From: an uncultured Desulfovibrio sp.
GTDB lineage: Bacteria > Desulfobacterota > Desulfovibrionia > Desulfovibrionales > Desulfovibrionaceae
Length of the DNA stretch: 64,000 bases
Assembly: GCA_900547595.1 (NCBI GenBank)
Contig: URHE01000003.1
Span: forward strand, 1-64,000
Direction: 5' to 3'
The notes under the pieces are model-generated. The model had not been told where the DNA came from. It saw nothing but the letters and a program-made list of their open reading frames with translations, and did no database searches. The position numbers and the translations under genes are program-made. Position 1 is the first letter of the stretch, and every line of letters begins with the position of its first letter. Below are positions 50,959 to 58,974 of the stretch, piece by piece.

Positions 50959-51765
50959 ATGGCGTCCGTCAATACCCTGGTCATTACCGGCTATGGCACC
51001 AATTCGCATCTCGAAACCGCGCACACTGCGCGGCTGGCGGGTTCGGACAGGGCGGATGTGGTGCATTTCTCCTCGCTTCTTTCCGGTGACTGCCGCCTCG
51101 CGGACTACAATTTTCTTATTTTTCCCGGTGGTTTCCTCGACGGGGACGACCTTGGCGCGGCGCAGACGGCTGCCATGCGCTGGCGGTGCCTTGCGGACGC
51201 GACGGGGACGCCGTTGCTCAAGAGCCTTGAGGGATTTCTTGATGCCGGTGGTCTTGTGCTCGGCATTTGCAACGGGTTTCAGCTTCTCGTCAAGCTCGGC
51301 GTGCTTCCCGCGCTGGATGGCGCCCGCTTTGAACGCCAGGCATCGCTGGGGCACAATGATTCCGCGCGTTTTGAGGACCGCTGGGTGCGGCTTGTGCCCA
51401 ATCCGGAAAGCCCGTGCGTGTTCACGCGCGGCCTGTCCGTCCTTGCCATGCCGGTGCGCCACGGCGAAGGCAAGCTTGTCTGTCGTGATGATGCCTGCCT
51501 GCAACGCCTTGCGGACGAAAACCTCATCGCATTGCAGTACGCCGATCCGGAAGGCAATCCCACGCAGGAATATCCCTACAATCCCAACGGCTCCCCCCTG
51601 GCGGTGGCCGGGCTTACCGATCCCACGGGGCACGTTCTGGGGCTCATGCCGCATCCCGAAGCATTCCATCACGTCACCAACCATCCCGGCTGGACGCGCG
51701 GCGAGCTGGACCCGCCGGGGACCCTGCTTTTCGCCAATGCCGTGCGCTATCTTCGGGCGCAATAG
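50959..51765 (+). CDS. purQ: Phosphoribosylformylglycinamidine synthase, glutaminase subunit (PurQ-like)
   Basis: A 268-residue class I glutamine amidotransferase of the PurQ/PurL C-terminal type, which supplies ammonia for FGAM synthesis in purine biosynthesis. The nucleophile is in VLGICNGFQLLVKLGVLP and the His/Glu pair in GLMPHPEAFHH. PVRHGEGKLV and QYADPEGNPTQEYPYNPNGS are family motifs. The ATG at 50959 has AAGGAG upstream. It starts a plus-strand series with the Nif3-like gene 29 bases downstream. No purL or purS lies next to it. Confidence 0.92.
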   Translation: MASVNTLVITGYGTNSHLETAHTARLAGSDRADVVHFSSLLSGDCRLADYNFLIFPGGFLDGDDLGAAQTAAMRWRCLADATGTPLLKSLEGFLDAGGLVLGICNGFQLLVKLGVLPALDGARFERQASLGHNDSARFEDRWVRLVPNPESPCVFTRGLSVLAMPVRHGEGKLVCRDDACLQRLADENLIALQYADPEGNPTQEYPYNPNGSPLAVAGLTDPTGHVLGLMPHPEAFHHVTNHPGWTRGELDPPGTLLFANAVRYLRAQ

Positions 51766-51794
51766 GCGCGTCCGGTCGCCTGTTCAGGAACAGC

Positions 51795-52613
51795 ATGCAA
51801 CTCGTCGAACTTTTTGCAGGCATAGAGCAGATCGCCAGGCCCGGCACAGCCGCGTCCTGGGACAGATCGGGCCTTCAGGTGGCCGCCTCCCGACAGGAGG
51901 TCACACGCCTGGCGGTCTGTCTCGACCCGGTGCCGGACTCCGTGCGCCGCGCGCTTGATGCGGGCGCGGACTGCATCCTGAGCCATCATCCGCTTTCGCT
52001 CGCGCCGGACCTGCCGCGCCGCATGGATGCCTATCACGAGGTGTTGCGCCTGCTGCTCGGGGCGGATGTGCCCCTGTATGCCGCGCACACCACGCTTGAT
52101 GTCAATGCCGCGGGGCCTGCGGCGTGGCTTGCGGACGAACTGCGCCTGCGGAACCGCGCCGTGCTGGAAACCGTGGCCCCCGCCGACCGGGCGGGCGCCC
52201 TCCCTTTCGGCTACGGCCTTGCGGGCGATCTCCCCGCGCCCATGGGCTTTGCGGAGTTTGACGCCCTGTTGTCGCGTCTGCTTGACTTTCCGGGGGGCAC
52301 CGTCTGCGGTCCTGTGCCGGAGCGGGTGGCGCGCGTGGCCTACTGTACGGGTTCCGGCTCGTCCCTCTGGGGCGAGGCGCTGGCCGCCGGGGCCCAACTT
52401 TTCATTACCGGAGACGTCAAGTATCATACGGCGCTGGAGACCCGGATCGCCATGCTCGATGTGGGCCATCACAGTCTGGAAGAAGCAATGATGCGCCGCA
52501 TGAGTCAGGTGCTCGCAGCCATGTTTGCCGGGGTGGACGTCATCTTTGTGGCTTCGGCGTCGCCCTTGCGCCCGCGTTGCGCGTTCGGTGACGTCCAAAC
52601 GCCGGTTTTGTGA
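51795..52613 (+). CDS. Nif3-like dinuclear metal center protein
   Basis: A 272-residue member of the conserved Nif3/YbgI family, hexameric toroids with a two-metal site. Metal-binding residues are in ILSHHPLSLAPDLPRR and YAAHTTLDVNAAG. The C-terminal AQLFITGDVKYHTALE and MLDVGHHSLEE complete the site. The family's biochemical role is unsettled, although GTP cyclohydrolase-like activity has been proposed. It is encoded 15 bases before the zinc-ribbon protein. Confidence 0.92.
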   Translation: MQLVELFAGIEQIARPGTAASWDRSGLQVAASRQEVTRLAVCLDPVPDSVRRALDAGADCILSHHPLSLAPDLPRRMDAYHEVLRLLLGADVPLYAAHTTLDVNAAGPAAWLADELRLRNRAVLETVAPADRAGALPFGYGLAGDLPAPMGFAEFDALLSRLLDFPGGTVCGPVPERVARVAYCTGSGSSLWGEALAAGAQLFITGDVKYHTALETRIAMLDVGHHSLEEAMMRRMSQVLAAMFAGVDVIFVASASPLRPRCAFGDVQTPVL

Positions 52614-52628
52614 GAGAGGAGGAACGCC

Positions 52629-53429
52629 ATGAGCGATGCCGTGTATCTGGATCAGATTCAGCAACTTGTCGAACTCCAGAAAGTGGACGACGAAATTTTT
52701 GCCGTGCGGCAGGAACTGGAAGCCGCCCCCCGGCAACTGGAAGACCTGGAACGGCGTTTTGCCGCCGTGGAAGCGCGGCGCGCGCGTGTGCTGGACAAGC
52801 TTTCCCATCTTCAGGAACAGAAAAAGCGCCTTTCGCTGGAGATCGACGACGATTCCGCCAGAATCAAGAAGAGCAAGAACAAGCTCATGCAGGTGGAAAA
52901 TACGCGCGAATATCATGCCATGATGCGCGAAATGGACAGCATGGAAAAGATCAATCGCACCCGCGAGGAAGAAAAACTCACGCTTTTGGAGGAATTGCAG
53001 CTCCAGGAGAGCACGCTTGCGGAGTGCGAACAGGAGCATGGCGCGCTGAAGGCCGAGCTCGATGCCGCCAGGGCCGGGCTGGACGCCAGACTGGCGCAGG
53101 CCCGCGAGCAGCTCGACGGCCTGAACAGGAAGCGTGTGACCGTGAGCAAGGCCATCCCGCGTCCTGTGTTCATGCGCTATGAGTTCATCCGCAAGCGTCT
53201 GGAGCATCCTGTCATTGTGGCCGTGCGCGAGGGTGTGTGTTCCGGCTGCAATATCGCGGTGCCACCGCAGGCGTTCATCGACCTTCAGCGGGGCCAGCAG
53301 ATCCAGAGCTGCCCCAACTGCCAGCGTCTCATTTTCTGGTGCGAGCATTTTGCCGGGGAGCAGCCCGCGGCCGCTGCGCCCGCGAAGGCGGCGCCCGCCG
53401 AAATTCCGGGCGAAGTTCCGGCCCCGTAG
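52629..53429 (+). CDS. Coiled-coil zinc-ribbon protein (C4-type, zf-RING_7-like)
   Basis: A 266-residue protein with a long antiparallel coiled coil (about residues 8-170, charged heptads such as ERRFAAVEARRARVLDKLSHL) and a C-terminal zinc ribbon. The four cysteines are in VCSGCNIAVPP and SCPNCQRLIFW. The last 25 residues are Ala/Pro-rich. Members are conserved in many bacteria, often beside a Nif3-like gene as here; links to translation or nucleic-acid binding have been suggested. The ATG follows GAGAGGAGG. rnpB begins 48 bases after the stop. Confidence 0.88.
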   Translation: MSDAVYLDQIQQLVELQKVDDEIFAVRQELEAAPRQLEDLERRFAAVEARRARVLDKLSHLQEQKKRLSLEIDDDSARIKKSKNKLMQVENTREYHAMMREMDSMEKINRTREEEKLTLLEELQLQESTLAECEQEHGALKAELDAARAGLDARLAQAREQLDGLNRKRVTVSKAIPRPVFMRYEFIRKRLEHPVIVAVREGVCSGCNIAVPPQAFIDLQRGQQIQSCPNCQRLIFWCEHFAGEQPAAAAPAKAAPAEIPGEVPAP

Positions 53430-53477
53430 CGGGACGGGCGCAGCGGCCGCGCCCTACCAAACAGACAGGCCGCGCAC

Positions 53478-53845
53478 GGGAGGCGGACAGACCGTCGCTG
53501 CGGGCGAAGGGCGCCACGCTCTTCTTCCGGGGAGGAAAGTCCGGGCTCCACAGGGCAGGACGCTGGGCAATACCCAGGGGGGGCGACCCTCGGACAGCGC
53601 CACAGAAAGCAAACCGCCACGTTGTGCGTGGTAAGGGTGAAACGGTGGGGCAAGAGCCCACCAGATGCCGTGGTGACGCGGCATGCTCGGCATACCCCGT
53701 CCGGAGCAAGACCAAATAGGGAAGGAGGCCGGCCCGGCCCATGCCTTCCGGGTAGGTTGCTTGAGGGCGTGAGCAATCACGCTCCTAGAGGAATGACGGT
53801 CACTGCGTCCGCGCAGGACAGAACCCGGCTTATCGTCCGGCTCCC
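53478..53845 (+). ncRNA. rnpB: RNase P RNA, bacterial type A
   Basis: The catalytic RNA that trims tRNA 5' leaders. The conserved core is clear: GAGGAAAGTCCGGGCTCCAC near 53532, the ACAGAAA and GCAAACCGCC segments, AGAGGAATGACGGTCAC near 53788, and GACAGAACCCGGCTTAT at the 3' end. The P1 helix forms from GGGAGGCGGAC (53478-53488) and GTCCGGCTCCC (53835-53845) with one mismatch, which sets both ends. The length, about 368 bases, is normal for type A. The ispDF frame begins within ten bases of its 3' end. Confidence 0.96.
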
Positions 53846-53854
53846 GTGCGTTCT

Positions 53855-55099
53855 ATGGCTTTCATCGCGCCCCATCGTTGTTCATCCCGAAGCCCGGGGG
53901 AGGAACTCCCCTGGGCCATCCTCCTGGCCGCTGGCAGCGGCAGCCGCCTTGCAAGGGCGCTTCAGGGCAAGGCGAAGCAGTTTCTGCTCTGGGAGGGGGC
54001 GCCCCTGTACTGGCGTTCGGCCCAGGTGCTGAGCCAAAGCGCGGCTGTGGGCGGCATTGTTTTCGTCTTTCCCGGGGAGTGCCGCGACGCCGAGGCGGAA
54101 CGCCTCGCCGGGCTGGTGGCCCGCGATGATCCCGGCATTCCCTGGTGCGTGGTCCAGGGCGGTCCGTTGCGGCAGGATTCCGTGCGTCTTGGCCTGGCCG
54201 CCGTGCCCGCGGCGGTCCGGCATGTGCTTGTCCATGATGCGGCCAGGCCCTTCCTGACGGCCGCGCTGGTGCGCCGTGTCTGCGCCGGGCTGGCGGAAGG
54301 CTGCGATGCTGTGATCCCCGGGCTGCCGGTGAAGGATACCATCAAGCTGGTCGATGCCGCCGCCCCGGAACTGGTCGTCAGGACACCCGCGCGCGAGTGT
54401 TTGCGGGCTGTCCAGACGCCGCAGGGCTTTGATGCCGCACTCCTGCGGGCAGCGCATGACCGGGCGTGCGCGGAGGGCATGCGGGCAACCGACGATGCCG
54501 CCCTCATGGAAGCCATGGGGCGGACGGTACGCATCATTCCCGGAGAGGCGGGCAACGTGAAGATCACCACCGAGGAAGACCTTGCCCTGCTCCGCGCGCC
54601 GGAGCCCGCCCATATTCCCTGCACCGGCATGGGCTATGATGTGCACCGCTACGGGAGCGGGCGGCCGCTCCGGCTGGGCGGGGTGGAGATTCCCGGCGCG
54701 CCCGGGGTGCTGGCCCATTCGGATGGCGATGTGCTGCTGCATGCGCTCATGGACGCCATCCTCGGCTGCGCGGCCCTGGGGGATATAGGGCAGCATTTTC
54801 CGGACAGCGACCCGGCGCTGGAAGGCATTTCCTCGGCGCTCCTGCTGGATCGTGTTCTGGAACTGGCGGCGGAAGCGGGGGTCCGCATCTGCCATGCGGA
54901 TTTGACCATTGTGGCGCAACAGCCGCGCCTGGCGCCCTGGCGCGAGGAGATCCGCGCCAATGTGGCCACGCTCCTGGGGCTTGCCAGGGAGCATGTCAAC
55001 CTCAAGGCCACCACCGAGGAAGGGCTCGGCTTTACGGGCCGTGGGGAAGGGATCAAAGCCTGTGCCGTGGTGAGCGCGCTCCGGAACGGCGGGGCCTGA
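53855..55099 (+). CDS. ispDF: Bifunctional IspD/IspF, MEP isoprenoid pathway
   Basis: A 414-residue fusion catalysing two steps of the non-mevalonate pathway. The IspD half (to about residue 235) has AILLAAGSGSRL, VQGGPLRQDSVRLGL, VHDAARPF and VQTPQGFDAAL. The IspF half begins GMGYDVHRYGSGRPLRLGGV and has AHSDGDVLLHALMDAILG and LKATTEEGLGFTGRGEG. IspDF fusions are known in epsilon-, alpha- and some delta-type proteobacteria. The ATG at 53855 is nine bases after the end of rnpB and lacks a good ribosome-binding site. A GTG at 53846 is an alternative. Confidence 0.95.
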   Translation: MAFIAPHRCSSRSPGEELPWAILLAAGSGSRLARALQGKAKQFLLWEGAPLYWRSAQVLSQSAAVGGIVFVFPGECRDAEAERLAGLVARDDPGIPWCVVQGGPLRQDSVRLGLAAVPAAVRHVLVHDAARPFLTAALVRRVCAGLAEGCDAVIPGLPVKDTIKLVDAAAPELVVRTPARECLRAVQTPQGFDAALLRAAHDRACAEGMRATDDAALMEAMGRTVRIIPGEAGNVKITTEEDLALLRAPEPAHIPCTGMGYDVHRYGSGRPLRLGGVEIPGAPGVLAHSDGDVLLHALMDAILGCAALGDIGQHFPDSDPALEGISSALLLDRVLELAAEAGVRICHADLTIVAQQPRLAPWREEIRANVATLLGLAREHVNLKATTEEGLGFTGRGEGIKACAVVSALRNGGA

Positions 55100-55139
55100 A
55101 TATCCCGCGGGCCGGATGCGGCTTGCGAAGGATGGAAGC

Positions 55140-56885
55140 ATGAATACAGACGTTATGCGCCCCTGGCTTGAGCATTATGAGGATTTTGTGCCCCATGAGG
55201 TCAGGCTGTGGGACAGGCCCCTTTATGCCATGCTGGACGATGCGGCGGAAAAGTATCCGCGGCGGCTGGCCGTCATTTTTCAGAATACGCGCATCACCTA
55301 CAGGGCCCTGCGCGAAAAGGCCGAACTGTTCGCGGGCGCTCTGCGCCGCGCCGGGGTCAGGCCCGGGGAGCGCGTTGCCCTCATGCTGCCCAACCTGCCG
55401 CAGACGGTCATTGCCTTCTGGGGCGTGCTCAAGGCCGGGGCCGTGGCTGTGATGACCAACCCGCTCTATATGGAGAAGGAGCTTGTCCAGAACCTGAGCG
55501 ATGCGGGCGCGAGTCACATGGTACTGCTGGATCTGCTCTGGCCCCGCGTGGCCGCCCTGCGCGAGCGGCTGCCCATCCGCAATTTTATCGTCACGGGCAT
55601 TGCCGACGCGCTTTCCTTTCCGCTCAACCTGCTCTACCGCCTGAAGCAGCGGCGCAGCCGGCCGGCGGTGCCCCAGAATGACAGCGCTGTGCATTTCTGG
55701 AAGAGCTTCTGCAAGGGGGCGCAGCGCCATTCCGAGCCGGTGGCGTCGCCCAGGGACGATCTTGTCCTGCTCCAGTATACAGGGGGGACAACGGGCATTT
55801 CCAAGGGCGTGGAGCTTACCCATGCCAATATCGGCACCAATTGCCGCCAGGTGCTGGACATCATCAATGTTACGGCCAGCGAGCACCATACCTTCCTCTC
55901 CCTGATGCCGTTCTTTCATGTTTACGGCCTGACCATCTGCATGATCATTCCGGTCTACCTCGCGTCCACCATTCTGCCGCTGCCCCGGTATGTGCCGCAG
56001 GATGTGCTCAAGCTCATTGCGAAATACAGGCCCACGGTCTTTCCGGGCGCGCCCTCCGTCTACATGTCCCTGCTCCAGCAGAAGGATCTGCCCCGCTACG
56101 ACCTGCACAGCATCAGGATATGCGTTTCCGGCTCCGCGCCGTTGCCGCGCGAGGTGTTTCTCCGCTTTCAGGAAGTCACGGGGGCGTCCATTCTGGAAGG
56201 ATACGGCCTCACCGAAGCCTCGCCCATCACCCATTGCAATCCGTTGGGGCAGGAAGGGCAGCGGGCCAATTCCATCGGCATGCCCATTCCCGGAACGGAC
56301 GCGCGCATCGTGGACATGGAGGCCGGCGCGCTTTCCCTGCCGCCCGGCAAGCTGGGCGAACTGGTGGTCCGGGGGCCGCAGGTCATGAAAGGCTACTGGC
56401 ACAGACCTGACGAAACCGCCAACGCCCTGCGCAACGGCTGGCTTTATACCGGCGATCTGGCCACCATGGATGAGGACGGCTACTTCTATATCGTGGACCG
56501 CAAGAAGGACATGGTCATTGTCGGCGGCTACAATGTCTATCCCCGGGAAGTGGACGAGGTCCTGCTGGCGCACCCCAAGATCGCCGACGCGGTGACGGTG
56601 GGCATCAGCGACGGCATGCGCGGCGAGACACTCAAGGCGTATGTGGTGCCCCGGTCGGGCGAAACCGTGGGCAAGGCCGATGTTGTCGGATGGTGCCGCG
56701 CCCGTCTTGCCTCCTATAAGGTGCCGCGCCTTGTGGAGTTTCGGGAAGAGCTGCCCAAGACCATTGTCGGCAAGGTGCTGCGCCGGGCCCTGCGCGAAGA
56801 GGAAGAGGCCAAACGCAAGGGAGGCCGGAAGGCCGCCGCTGCGCCGCAGACCGGGGGAGCGCCTTCAGACGACAACAAGGCGTGA
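55140..56885 (+). CDS. Long-chain fatty acid--CoA ligase (FadD-like)
   Basis: A 581-residue acyl-adenylate-forming enzyme. ATP-binding motifs are LQYTGGTTGISKGVELTH near residue 212 and ILEGYGLTEASPITHCNP. The adenylation lid has GWLYTGDLATMDEDGYFYIVDRKKD, and the catalytic lysine is in PKTIVGKVLRRALRE. The C-terminal 30 residues are Lys/Ala-rich. The ATG at 55140 has AAGGATGGA upstream; an in-frame ATG eight codons earlier is weaker. The gene is 40 bases after ispDF on the same strand. It probably activates fatty acids for lipid metabolism. It could supply acyl-CoA to other pathways, but nothing ties it to the NRPS. Confidence 0.9.
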   Translation: MNTDVMRPWLEHYEDFVPHEVRLWDRPLYAMLDDAAEKYPRRLAVIFQNTRITYRALREKAELFAGALRRAGVRPGERVALMLPNLPQTVIAFWGVLKAGAVAVMTNPLYMEKELVQNLSDAGASHMVLLDLLWPRVAALRERLPIRNFIVTGIADALSFPLNLLYRLKQRRSRPAVPQNDSAVHFWKSFCKGAQRHSEPVASPRDDLVLLQYTGGTTGISKGVELTHANIGTNCRQVLDIINVTASEHHTFLSLMPFFHVYGLTICMIIPVYLASTILPLPRYVPQDVLKLIAKYRPTVFPGAPSVYMSLLQQKDLPRYDLHSIRICVSGSAPLPREVFLRFQEVTGASILEGYGLTEASPITHCNPLGQEGQRANSIGMPIPGTDARIVDMEAGALSLPPGKLGELVVRGPQVMKGYWHRPDETANALRNGWLYTGDLATMDEDGYFYIVDRKKDMVIVGGYNVYPREVDEVLLAHPKIADAVTVGISDGMRGETLKAYVVPRSGETVGKADVVGWCRARLASYKVPRLVEFREELPKTIVGKVLRRALREEEEAKRKGGRKAAAAPQTGGAPSDDNKA

Positions 56886-57050
56886 ACGGGATCCCGTCCG
56901 GCGGTGGACTTTTCCGGAAGTGGGGGAGACACCCGCTCCGTAACGTACAGCAGCATACGGATTTTACAAAGCTGCATGCTGAGGCAGGCCAACGCTGGTC
57001 TGGAGCCGTCAAGGCGTTTCCGCAGCAAAATACTCCAGAGTGATTTCCCG

Positions 57051-57179
57051 TCAGAAGGCGGACGGGTCCACGATGGAAAGCAGGCGGGAGCAGGCGCCCA
57101 GAACAAACGGCGCGGCAAGGGCAAGCCACGCCGCAAGCAGGCGTTTGAGGAACGCGCGTGACCGGCGCGGGGCATCCAT
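57051..57179 (-). CDS. Possible small lipoprotein
   Basis: A 42-codon frame ten bases downstream of lysC on the same strand. It encodes a basic start (MDAPRRSRAFLKR), a hydrophobic stretch LLAAWLALAAPFVLGAC that ends in a lipobox-like LGAC, and only eleven residues after it. The layout is that of a short entericidin-like lipoprotein. No good ribosome-binding site is seen; translation could be coupled to lysC. It may equally be a chance frame in GC-rich DNA. Confidence 0.4.
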   Translation of the reverse strand: MDAPRRSRAFLKRLLAAWLALAAPFVLGACSRLLSIVDPSAF

Positions 57180-57189
57180 GGGGCGGCGC

Positions 57190-58413
57190 CTAGCCAATAT
57201 CCCAATCCAGGCCGAACGTATCGTGGAGGATGCGCACGGCGAGTTCCACATACTTCTCCTGGATGAGGATGGTGATCTTGATTTCCGAGGTGCTGATCAT
57301 GAGGATATTGATGCCTTCCTCGGTCAGCGCGGCAAAGGCGCGCGCGGCCACGCCCGAGTGATTGCGCATGCCGACGCCGATGGCCGATACCTTGGCCACG
57401 CTCACGTCATGCAGCACTTCCGAGGCGCCGATCTTCTGCGCCACCTCGTTCATGATCTCCAGGGTCTGGGGCAGATCCTTGCGGGTGATGGTGAAGGTCA
57501 TGTCCGTGTGGCCGTCCTGGCTCGTATTCTGGACGATCATGTCCACCAGGACCCCCCGCTCGGAAAGCGGCCCGAAAACGGCGGCGGCCATGCCGGGCAC
57601 GTCCGGCACATTGCGCAGGGTCACGCGGGCCTGGTCTTTGTCATACGCGATGCCGGAAACAAGAACCGCTTCCATGCTGGAATCCTCCTGGGTGACGAGA
57701 GTGCCGGGGTCGTCGCTGAACGTGGAACGCACATGCACGGGGACCTTGTATTTCTTGGCGAACTCCACGGAACGGATGTGGAGCACCTTGGCGCCCATGC
57801 TCGCCATTTCCAGCATTTCGTCATAGGCCACGCGGTCCATCTTGCGCGCGGTCGAGCAGATATTGGGATCAGTGGTGTAGACGCCGTCCACATCCGTGTA
57901 TATCTCGCACTCGGCGGAATCCAACGCCGCCGCCAGGGCCACGGCCGAAGTGTCGGAACCGCCCCGGCCCAGGGTGGTGATGCGTCCGTCAGCGGTGCTG
58001 CCCTGAAAACCGGCCACCACCAGAACGTCATAGCGGTTGAACAGTTCCCGGAGCTTGCCGCTGTCGATGGCGCGAATGCGGGCGCGGCCGAAATCATCAT
58101 CCGTGGTGACGGGGATCTGCCAGCCCAGCAGTGAGCGGGCGCTGATGCCCGCATCCTTGAGCAGCATGGTGAAGAGGCTGATGGAAACCTGCTCTCCGGT
58201 GGAAACGAGCGCGTCGCATTCCGCCTTGTCGGGCGCGGGCGACCATTCGTCAGCCAGGGCCAGAAGGCGGTTGGTGTCACCGGCGCGGGCGGAGAGCACG
58301 GCAATGACCTTGTTGCCGCGTTGCAGGCCGTCCACGACCTTGCCGCGCACCATCTTCATGCTCTCCAGCGTTGCCACTGAAGTGCCGCCGAATTTTTGCA
58401 CGAGTATCTTCAT
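57190..58413 (-). CDS. lysC: Aspartate kinase
   Basis: Phosphorylates aspartate, the first step to lysine, threonine and methionine. The 407-residue protein starts MKILVQKFGGTSVATLESM and has the kinase motifs STGEQVSISLFTMLL and TTLGRGGSDTSAVALAAAL. Two C-terminal ACT domains follow for feedback control (GMAAAVFGPLSERGVLVDMI; KVSAIGVGMRNHSGVAARAF). The ATG at 58413 is preferred over a TTG two codons earlier. It lies 72 bases downstream of tsaE in the acpS-nnr-tsaE-lysC order. Confidence 0.97.
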   Translation of the reverse strand: MKILVQKFGGTSVATLESMKMVRGKVVDGLQRGNKVIAVLSARAGDTNRLLALADEWSPAPDKAECDALVSTGEQVSISLFTMLLKDAGISARSLLGWQIPVTTDDDFGRARIRAIDSGKLRELFNRYDVLVVAGFQGSTADGRITTLGRGGSDTSAVALAAALDSAECEIYTDVDGVYTTDPNICSTARKMDRVAYDEMLEMASMGAKVLHIRSVEFAKKYKVPVHVRSTFSDDPGTLVTQEDSSMEAVLVSGIAYDKDQARVTLRNVPDVPGMAAAVFGPLSERGVLVDMIVQNTSQDGHTDMTFTITRKDLPQTLEIMNEVAQKIGASEVLHDVSVAKVSAIGVGMRNHSGVAARAFAALTEEGINILMISTSEIKITILIQEKYVELAVRILHDTFGLDWDIG

Positions 58414-58485
58414 GCCCAACCCCGGTTAGCCATTGCGCGGCGTTTTTGCCGCGTGCGGGAGCCTGCGGCCGCGCTCCGCCGGCGC

Positions 58486-58974
58486 TCAGTCCCCGTGCCC
58501 GGAATCCGCCATGGCCGAAACCAGCGTCGCGACCAGAGTTCGGGCGTGTGGCCCCGCACCCCGCAGAAGCAGCAGTCGGCCATCATCCTCCATCTTGAGG
58601 GAGATGTCCAGAAAATCCTCCGGCAACAGCTCCGGGGAGAGGTAGTCGGCCCATTCCACCACCACGAGCGTTTCCGTGTCCTCCAGAGCGTCTGTGAGTT
58701 CCTCCGGCGCGTGACCGGGGCAGCGGTACAGGTCGCAATGCACGAGCCGGGGGCGGGTGGGATAGATGTTGCAAAGCGTGAAGGACGGGCTGGAGACCTC
58801 GGCATCCTCTCCTCCCGGAAGCGAATGTGCCAGCGCCGCCGTGAGCGTGGTCTTGCCGCTGCCGAGCCCTCCGCGCAGGAGAAGCGCGCGCGTCCCGCTC
58901 CGAGGCAGCAGACGCGCGAGCAGTCCCCCGAATTTCCGGGTATCCTCAAGGGTGGCAAGTTTCAGTTGGGCCAT
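58486..58974 (-). CDS. tsaE: tRNA threonylcarbamoyladenosine biosynthesis ATPase TsaE
   Basis: A 162-residue P-loop ATPase that works with TsaB and TsaD to make t6A at position 37 of ANN-decoding tRNAs. Walker A GGLGSGKTT is at 35-43. SSPSFTLCNIYPTRPRLVHCDLYR and ELTDALEDTETLVVVEWADYL are the usual family segments. The start overlaps the end of the nnr gene by 13 bases. The open frame extends far upstream, but inside nnr. Confidence 0.95.
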   Translation of the reverse strand: MAQLKLATLEDTRKFGGLLARLLPRSGTRALLLRGGLGSGKTTLTAALAHSLPGGEDAEVSSPSFTLCNIYPTRPRLVHCDLYRCPGHAPEELTDALEDTETLVVVEWADYLSPELLPEDFLDISLKMEDDGRLLLLRGAGPHARTLVATLVSAMADSGHGD

